From the NCBI GenBank assembly GCA_947498025.1, contig CANMJR010000010.1, positions 17,789 through 81,788 of the forward strand: 64,000 bases of DNA. Direction: 5' to 3'. Under the pieces are notes generated by a model that ran no database searches, was not told the DNA's origin, and saw only the letters and a program-made list of their open reading frames with translations. Numbering within the stretch: position 1 is the first letter of the stretch; every line of letters begins with the position of its first letter. Shown here in pieces: positions 63,056 to 64,000 of the stretch. This DNA comes from Helicobacteraceae bacterium (lineage in GTDB: Bacteria > Campylobacterota > Campylobacteria > Campylobacterales > Sulfurimonadaceae). Both the position numbers and the translations under genes were made by a program.

Positions 63056-64000
63056 ATGAAAAAAATAGCGCATCTCTTAATTTTTTCACTTTTTCTTTTT
63101 GTAATTTCTTTGTCAGCAAGTGATACAAGTGTAGAATTGCATATTAGATTTGGCTCAAATGTTGATTTGCTGACAGGCTCTAAAGTTACTGAGATGCCGT
63201 ATGGCTACTTCATTCCTGACTTTGGAAAGTCTAATATGAAAGTTATTGACCAGAAAAATTTAAGCTCTTTCGGGGATAAAAAGCTCTTAATAGGCTATGG
63301 TGTTTATGATATCAAAGAAGAGAATTGTCGTTATCTTGATGTTCCGGTTGCAGATTTTGATGTTGCTTTTACTAATAGATTTGTCAATGGCAATAATACT
63401 TACGCGCTAAGTAGAGACAAACTTACTTATTCCCAGTGCCTCGCAAAAACAGCCCTTTATAATGGATTTGTATATACCCCGAAAAATCTAGCTGAGCAAA
63501 ACCTAGTTAGATCAACATTGGGAGAGAACAAGGATATGTGGATTGGGTACAGCAGAACCGATTGTAATTCACCATATAAGACCTCTGAGCAGTTTATACA
63601 ATCTTATGAAAAATTCAACAATCCAGTAGAGCTATGTACGGACCAAAACGGATTCACATATATACCAAACGGAACAGAGCCGATAGGTGTAAATTTATGG
63701 GAGCGAGCGAGTCAGACTGAAACTCACTACTGCCCGATAAAAATAAACAGCCCTGATTATAAAAGACCAATAAAGTTTTGTATGCCGTGGTGGAGAGTGG
63801 AGAGAACTTGGAAGCTTGATAAAAATGAGAATATTTTTGAGTACAATGGACAAAAATTCGACTTTAGATACATGGGTTATTTAGTAGATTATCCTCAAGA
63901 TAGAACAATTTGTACAGTTGAAGACACAAGCGCTTTAAAGATAGATAAAACATTTAAGAGTGTTGTTAGAGCCAAAGTTCTTGATGCAACAATTGTAAAT
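63056..64000 (+). CDS. Exported protein with C-type-lectin-like pattern, partial
   Basis: Not in the ORF track; 315 codons to the edge with no stop. Signal peptide MKKIAHLLIFSLFLFVISLSA. The middle part has YSQCLAKTALYNGFVYTP, MWIGYSRTDC and an aromatic/Cys-rich tail (HYCPIKIN, KFCMPWWRVERTWKL), which recalls the helix-WIG-Cys layout of C-type-lectin folds (CTLD). Cys pairs suggest periplasmic or surface exposure. With its protease-fold neighbour it may be a surface adhesion or entry protein of the transfer system. Family identity is uncertain. Confidence 0.7.
   Translation, partial: MKKIAHLLIFSLFLFVISLSASDTSVELHIRFGSNVDLLTGSKVTEMPYGYFIPDFGKSNMKVIDQKNLSSFGDKKLLIGYGVYDIKEENCRYLDVPVADFDVAFTNRFVNGNNTYALSRDKLTYSQCLAKTALYNGFVYTPKNLAEQNLVRSTLGENKDMWIGYSRTDCNSPYKTSEQFIQSYEKFNNPVELCTDQNGFTYIPNGTEPIGVNLWERASQTETHYCPIKINSPDYKRPIKFCMPWWRVERTWKLDKNENIFEYNGQKFDFRYMGYLVDYPQDRTICTVEDTSALKIDKTFKSVVRAKVLDATIVN

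Noticed and set aside
63056-64000. Diversity-generating retroelement target
   Set aside because: The CTLD-like pattern is suggestive, but no reverse transcriptase or template/variable repeat pair is visible in the window.

Overview
The window is a 64 kb stretch of a Campylobacterota (epsilonproteobacterial) chromosome. The AT-rich sequence, the protein families and the operon types fit a denitrifying, sulfur-oxidising Sulfurimonas-like bacterium, but the genus is an inference. Supporting features are a cd1-type nitrite reductase/NO reductase cluster, an adjacent pair of Csd4/Pgp1- and Csd6/Pgp2-type cell-shape peptidoglycan hydrolases, an isolated atpB, a sigma-28 flaG promoter, many c-di-GMP proteins and several c-type cytochromes.

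Layout. 1-6302 (minus): an envelope-spanning type II secretion/type IV pilus-like assembly operon (PilM/PilN-like fusion, PilO-like, PilP/MshK-like, secretin, ExeA-like ATPase, TPR protein, one more exported protein running off the left edge), probably the DNA-uptake (Cts-like) system. 6314-13977 (minus): pgp1, pgp2, era, a structured intergenic repeat, hslU, hslV, rplI, a ferredoxin:thioredoxin reductase-rhodanese fusion, and argG. 14134-16964: flaG with a sigma-28 promoter, an MFS transporter and two membrane proteins. 16973-18250: a 1.28 kb segment bounded by perfect 19-bp inverted repeats that holds a lone receiver protein and a broken YhcH-family gene. 18352-29155 (plus): HD-GYP protein, SNF2/SWIM helicase, MATE exporter with a damaged start, GGDEF/EAL protein, ligA, tlyA. 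29250-30932: a coiled-coil membrane protein and a Fic protein behind an operator-like repeat. 31133-44983 (plus): ribF, truD, atpB, gatB, a K+ channel/TrkA pair, gpsA, a Ste24-like protease, prmC and a heme-motif GGDEF/EAL protein.

45069-54693 is the denitrification region: a Crp/Fnr-type regulator, then on the minus strand a membrane protein, norC, norB, an unlisted 50-aa membrane protein, nirS, a small cytochrome c, nirJ, nirF and the uroporphyrinogen methyltransferase. A good FNR-type box (TTGAC-N4-ATCAA) lies upstream of the first gene. Nitrite is reduced to NO by NirS and NO to N2O by NorCB; CobA, NirJ and NirF make heme d1, with other d1 genes (NirD/L/G/H type, NirN) not in the window.

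After rsmH and an ftsL-like gene comes a CAT-anticodon tRNA, followed by a scarred junction (integrase-like tail, imperfect direct repeats, an IS200/IS605-like hairpin) and an integrative/conjugative-type element to the right edge. It carries an excisionase-like protein, a replication-initiator-like protein, ParA, a TraD/VirD4-type coupling ATPase, several unknown small proteins, an exported trypsin-fold protein and an exported protein with a C-type-lectin-like pattern that runs off the window. No complete integrase, relaxase or VirB4 is visible inside the window.

The most unusual item is a dispersed intergenic repeat (three copies here) whose connecting segments are conserved while its hairpin stems differ between copies but still pair.
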